Source: an uncultured Muribaculaceae bacterium (GTDB taxonomy: Bacteria > Bacteroidota > Bacteroidia > Bacteroidales > Muribaculaceae). Taken from it: a stretch of 64,000 bases of DNA. Shown here piece after piece: positions 60,815-64,000 of this stretch (position 1 is its first letter; every line of letters starts with the position of its first letter). The translations under genes were made by a program, and so were the position numbers. The stretch covers positions 1 through 64,000 of the forward strand of contig CAJUCW010000018.1 in assembly GCA_910585275.1 (NCBI GenBank). Direction: 5' to 3'. The notes beneath the pieces are model-generated. The model was not told the origin of the DNA. It made no database searches and saw only the letters and a program-made list of their open reading frames with translations.

Positions 60815-63784
60815 TTAGAATGAAACGTTAAGACCGAACACGTAGCTCCTGCACTGGGGATAGGTGCCCCAGTCGATGCCCTGCACGGCACCGCTGTTGC
60901 CCCATTGGTTCACCTCCGGGTCGAAGCCTTTGTATTTGGTGAATGTATATACGTTGGAAGCCGTGAAATAGGGCTGAAGTTTAGAGATGCCTAATTTCTG
61001 CATCCATTTGCCTGAGAAGTTATATGACAATGAAATGTCTTTGATTCTCAGATAGCTGCCGTCTTCGATAAAATAAGTTGAATTCTTCATGTCGTAGCCG
61101 GCTTTAGGCACGTCGGTAATCTGTCCGGGAATTCTCCAGCGGTTAAGCACGACAGTTGTCTGGTTTTTGCCGTCATACATTCCTTCGGTTTCCATTCTGG
61201 ATGCATTGAAGATGTCGTTGCCGTATGACCCTGTCAGGAAGATGCTGAGGTTGAAGCCTTTCCAGGAGAATGAGTTGGTCATGCCGAACGTGAAATCGGG
61301 ATTCGGGTCGCCGATGTAGGTACGGTCAGACGAAGAGATGCGTCCGTCGTTGTTGATGTCGCGGTACATGAGTTCGCCGGTTTCCGGATCTACGCCGTCG
61401 CTGATATATCCGTAGAATCCGCCGAGGGCCCTTCCTGATTCATTGCGCACCACGTTTTCGTTGACGTATTCCGATGTCTTTCCGTCGTTGTATATTTTCT
61501 GTAGCGCAAGTTTCGTGAGTTTATTGCGGTTGAACGACATGTTGAAATCTGTGTCCCATGTAAAGTCGCCCTGGAAGTTGTGGGAAGTGATGTTGAACTC
61601 GAAGCCCTTGTTGACCATCTCGCCTTCGTTGCGTTGTATTGAACTTGCAGCGGCAGCTCCGGCAGGGAGCGACACCCACATGAGCATGTCTGAGGTCTTC
61701 TTGTAATAATAGTCGGCAGCGAGGTTGATTCTTCCGTTGAGCACTGCGAAGTCCACTCCGACGCCCCATTGCGATGTGGTTTCCCAGGTAAGGTCGGTGG
61801 TGCGGAGGTTGGCCTGGGTTATGGTGGGCAGGGCATGTTCCTTACCCTCTTCATACCAAGGCACACGGTTGATGTTGTATCGTTGGAGATATGCATAGTC
61901 GCCTATACCGCCTTGGTTGCCCGTCTTGCCCCAGCCGCCGCGGAGTTTGAGGTCGGAAATCCAGGTAATGTTGTTCATGAAGCTTTCCTGGTTGATTCGC
62001 CATGCAGCTGAAACGGAAGGGAACGCTTTCCACCTGTGGTCGGGATGAAGTTTTGAAGAGCCGTCGTAGCGTATGTTGGCGGTGAGTAGATAGCGTGAAT
62101 CATAATTATATGCCACGCGGGCGAGATACGACATGATTGACCATTCCGATGCTGCCGAACCGGCACCGTTAAGGCCGATTTTGTTTGCTGCGTTAAGGGT
62201 CTGGATGATGTCGTCGCGGTAGTGTGAGCCGCTTATGTAGCTGTTGCGGTAGTCTGAGTCGGTCCAGGAAGAGCCGGCCATGACGTCGATTCCGTGTTTG
62301 CCGAAGTCGTGTTTCCAGTTGAGGATATTGTCCCATGTAAGGACTGTGTTCTGGTTGCGGTTGTCGCTGCCTTCGCCATACTGCTCTCGGCCGCGTGTAG
62401 TTGAGACGGGGTCGAGGAAGGTAGTGTTGAGTGCATTCCTGCGGTCGAGGGTGAATTTGCTTTGGAGCGTGAGGCCGGGCAGGAAAGTGAAGAAGAGTTC
62501 TCCGGAAGCGATTATACGGTTCTCTTTGTCTCTGTTATATTTTTGGCGCGCCACATTTTCAATGGGATGCTGGAGGTTGACGCCATAAAAGTTGTTGTAG
62601 TATTGCTGTGGATTTTCCGGGTCCCATACGGGTGCGTAGGTAGGGGTGTTGATGGTGGCAAGGATAACGCCTCCGCGGCTTGCCCCTGTGCCCATTGCGC
62701 CGCCTCCGTTTGAGGAATAATCGGAATATGATACGTTGGTTTTTGCGGTGAGCCATTTGAAAAGCTCGCTTTCAACGTTCATTCTGAAATTATAACGCTG
62801 ATAGAAGGACGATTTGATGATGCCGCCGTCGCGCTGATACCCTCCCGAGAAGTAGTATTTAAGCTTGTCGGTGGCCTGCGAAATGCTCACGTTGTAATTT
62901 TGGGTGGAGCCTGTGCGGAATGTTTCGTCCTGCCAATCTGTGACGTCGGAAAGTCCCTCGGGCACTGACACGAGTCCGATTTCATCCTGAAGTTCCTTAT
63001 ATTGCTGATAGTTTAGAACATCGATTTTCTTTACCACTTCCGTGAAACCGCCCTGTACATTGAGTGAGACCTGAGCCTTCCCTTTAGAAGCATGCTTTGT
63101 AGAAATTAGGATGACTCCGTTTGCGCCGCGAGAGCCATAAATGGCGGCAGCCGAAGCGTCCTTAAGAATCTGCATGCTTTCTATGTCGTTGGGGGCGAGG
63201 AAGCTTACGTTGTCAACGGGGACTCCGTCAACCACATAAAGAGGGTCGTTCGAACCGTTCATTGATGTTGTGCCGCGCACCCTGATTGTCATTGAGCCAC
63301 CGGGGGCACCGTTGGGCGACGACACCGCGATACCGGCAGCTTTTCCCTGAAGGGCCTGGGCTGCCGAAATTATGGGACGGTTGTCGATGTCTTTTTCTCC
63401 TACGGTTGACACCGCCGTGGTCAAGTCTTTGCGTTTTACTGCGCCATAACCGATTACTACCACTTCATCGAGGTTGGAACTGTCTTCTTCAAGAACCACT
63501 TCCATCGATGCGGATGCCTTAATCTCCTTAGAGACGCATCCTATATAGGAAAACACGAGAACGGACCCTTGTGGTACGTTGATTTTAAACTTACCGTCGA
63601 TGTCGGTGGCCGTACCCATTCCGGGTTGTCCTTTCACTCCGACGGTTACGCCGATTAACGGCTCATTGTCCTTGTCGGTCACGATGCCTGAGGCAAGAAT
63701 GTCGGCGGCGAATGCCGGCATACTTCCAAATATCGTAAAAACCACACAAAGGGCGAATGTCAGAAGATTGCACTTCGTTTTCAT
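60815..63784 (-). CDS. susC: SusC/RagA-family TonB-dependent transporter
   Basis: 989 residues. Signal peptide 1-26 (ends FAA/D). CarboxypepD_reg-like domain (about 30-105), TonB box DEVVVIGYG (about 105-113), plug with GSMTIRVRGTTS and SNDPLYVVDGVP, and a 22-strand barrel ending RSYVFGLNVSF with terminal Phe. It imports the glycan fragments released by the GH30 lipoprotein. First gene of the PUL; no PUL regulator (HTCS or SusR type) is inside the window, so it must lie to the right or elsewhere. The leader shows unusual inverted repeats (63790-63913). Confidence 0.96.
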   Translation of the reverse strand: MKTKCNLLTFALCVVFTIFGSMPAFAADILASGIVTDKDNEPLIGVTVGVKGQPGMGTATDIDGKFKINVPQGSVLVFSYIGCVSKEIKASASMEVVLEEDSSNLDEVVVIGYGAVKRKDLTTAVSTVGEKDIDNRPIISAAQALQGKAAGIAVSSPNGAPGGSMTIRVRGTTSMNGSNDPLYVVDGVPVDNVSFLAPNDIESMQILKDASAAAIYGSRGANGVILISTKHASKGKAQVSLNVQGGFTEVVKKIDVLNYQQYKELQDEIGLVSVPEGLSDVTDWQDETFRTGSTQNYNVSISQATDKLKYYFSGGYQRDGGIIKSSFYQRYNFRMNVESELFKWLTAKTNVSYSDYSSNGGGAMGTGASRGGVILATINTPTYAPVWDPENPQQYYNNFYGVNLQHPIENVARQKYNRDKENRIIASGELFFTFLPGLTLQSKFTLDRRNALNTTFLDPVSTTRGREQYGEGSDNRNQNTVLTWDNILNWKHDFGKHGIDVMAGSSWTDSDYRNSYISGSHYRDDIIQTLNAANKIGLNGAGSAASEWSIMSYLARVAYNYDSRYLLTANIRYDGSSKLHPDHRWKAFPSVSAAWRINQESFMNNITWISDLKLRGGWGKTGNQGGIGDYAYLQRYNINRVPWYEEGKEHALPTITQANLRTTDLTWETTSQWGVGVDFAVLNGRINLAADYYYKKTSDMLMWVSLPAGAAAASSIQRNEGEMVNKGFEFNITSHNFQGDFTWDTDFNMSFNRNKLTKLALQKIYNDGKTSEYVNENVVRNESGRALGGFYGYISDGVDPETGELMYRDINNDGRISSSDRTYIGDPNPDFTFGMTNSFSWKGFNLSIFLTGSYGNDIFNASRMETEGMYDGKNQTTVVLNRWRIPGQITDVPKAGYDMKNSTYFIEDGSYLRIKDISLSYNFSGKWMQKLGISKLQPYFTASNVYTFTKYKGFDPEVNQWGNSGAVQGIDWGTYPQCRSYVFGLNVSF

Positions 63785-64000
63785 TTGGTGTTAGTTTTTA
63801 ATTATTGAGTTTTATGGTTTCTTTCGTTGTGTCCGTCTGATGCCGGTTTTGAGTTTTTCGGGTGGCGGGGGAAGGCAGGTTATGCCTTCCCCACGACATT
63901 CCTAAAAACTAACTCTTATTATAAACCTGTAAATGCTATCAGAGAGGGAGATTTTTTCACGGGCATTTCATGGATGGCCGATTTGAAATCTTACGATGCA
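63785..64000 (-). promoter_or_regulatory. susC upstream region with nested inverted repeats
   Basis: GTTAGTTTTTA (63790-63800) and TAAAAACTAAC (63903-63913) are a perfect 11-bp inverted pair. Between them lies a perfect 10-bp hairpin GGGGAAGGCA (63868-63877) with TGCCTTCCCC (63883-63892), 5-nt loop. No good TAnnTTTG promoter was found facing susC; TAGTTTTT (minus strand, complement of 63900s) with a weak TTTA upstream is the best. Beyond 63913 no gene is recognisable to the window end. Confidence 0.6.

Noticed and set aside
63785..64000. Invertible promoter as a definite annotation
   Set aside because: Inverted arms exist but no good promoter lies between them, so it is kept as a finding only.

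Overview
The window looks like chromosome of a gut-type Bacteroidales bacterium, plausibly of the Muribaculaceae/Bacteroides sphere. The evidence is a SusC/SusD polysaccharide utilisation locus, Bacteroidota-type promoters (TTTG, 19-21 bp, TAnnTTTG), BspA-like and type-IX-secretion-like C-termini, a complete Bat aerotolerance operon and PPi-dependent phosphofructokinase. No rRNA, tRNA, CRISPR array, integrase or transposase was found. The genus is an inference; no search was possible.

Layout. 1-2632 (minus): a TonB-dependent receptor followed by a periplasmic heavy-metal-associated (HMA) protein whose C-terminus is a Cys-rich pentapeptide repeat encoded by a 15-bp tandem repeat that runs off the left edge. 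2998-7444 (plus): a thioredoxin-fold exported protein, a GT4 glycosyltransferase, a UPF0104-type flippase-like membrane protein and kdsB. 7523-10926 (minus): an iron-sulfur-flavoprotein-like reductase, a small membrane protein, a streptopain-inhibitor-like protein without a protease, and an MFS carrier. 11339-16096 (plus): a TonB receptor plus a large lipoprotein with no SusD. 16336-18601 (minus): thioredoxin lipoprotein and PPi-PFK. 18734-19097: promoter, structured non-coding RNA and intrinsic terminator, then a BspA-like LRR protein. 21952-26900 (minus): mdh, a Sua5/YciO protein, a FeoB-associated-type peptide, topB and mazG. 27150-35348 (plus): DHH phosphoesterase, DUF4827, phosphoglucomutase/GlmM family, sppA, lpxK, purine nucleoside phosphorylase, thiL. 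35486-45012 (plus): moxR-DUF58-orphan-batA-batB-batC-batD(short)-batD-batE. 45192-50608 (plus): small HTH protein, universal stress protein, mutS2, and a membrane-anchored MORN-GH25 lysozyme. 50610-63784 (minus): a six-gene PUL (SusC, SusD, GH30, surface glycan-binding protein, GH3, GH2-malectin).

The PUL gene set resembles the known Bacteroides beta-1,6-glucan loci: the GH30 lipoprotein would cut at the surface, SusCD would import, and GH3 would trim to glucose; the GH2 is an addition of unknown specificity. The TonB/HMA pair at the left end looks like a metal-handling system. The strongest unannotated signals are the ncRNA at about 18866-19097 (a rod of long-range helices, a branched apex and a terminator, 6S-like in outline), the Cys-repeat tail, a dispersed palindromic repeat family present at four places, and inverted repeats in the susC leader.
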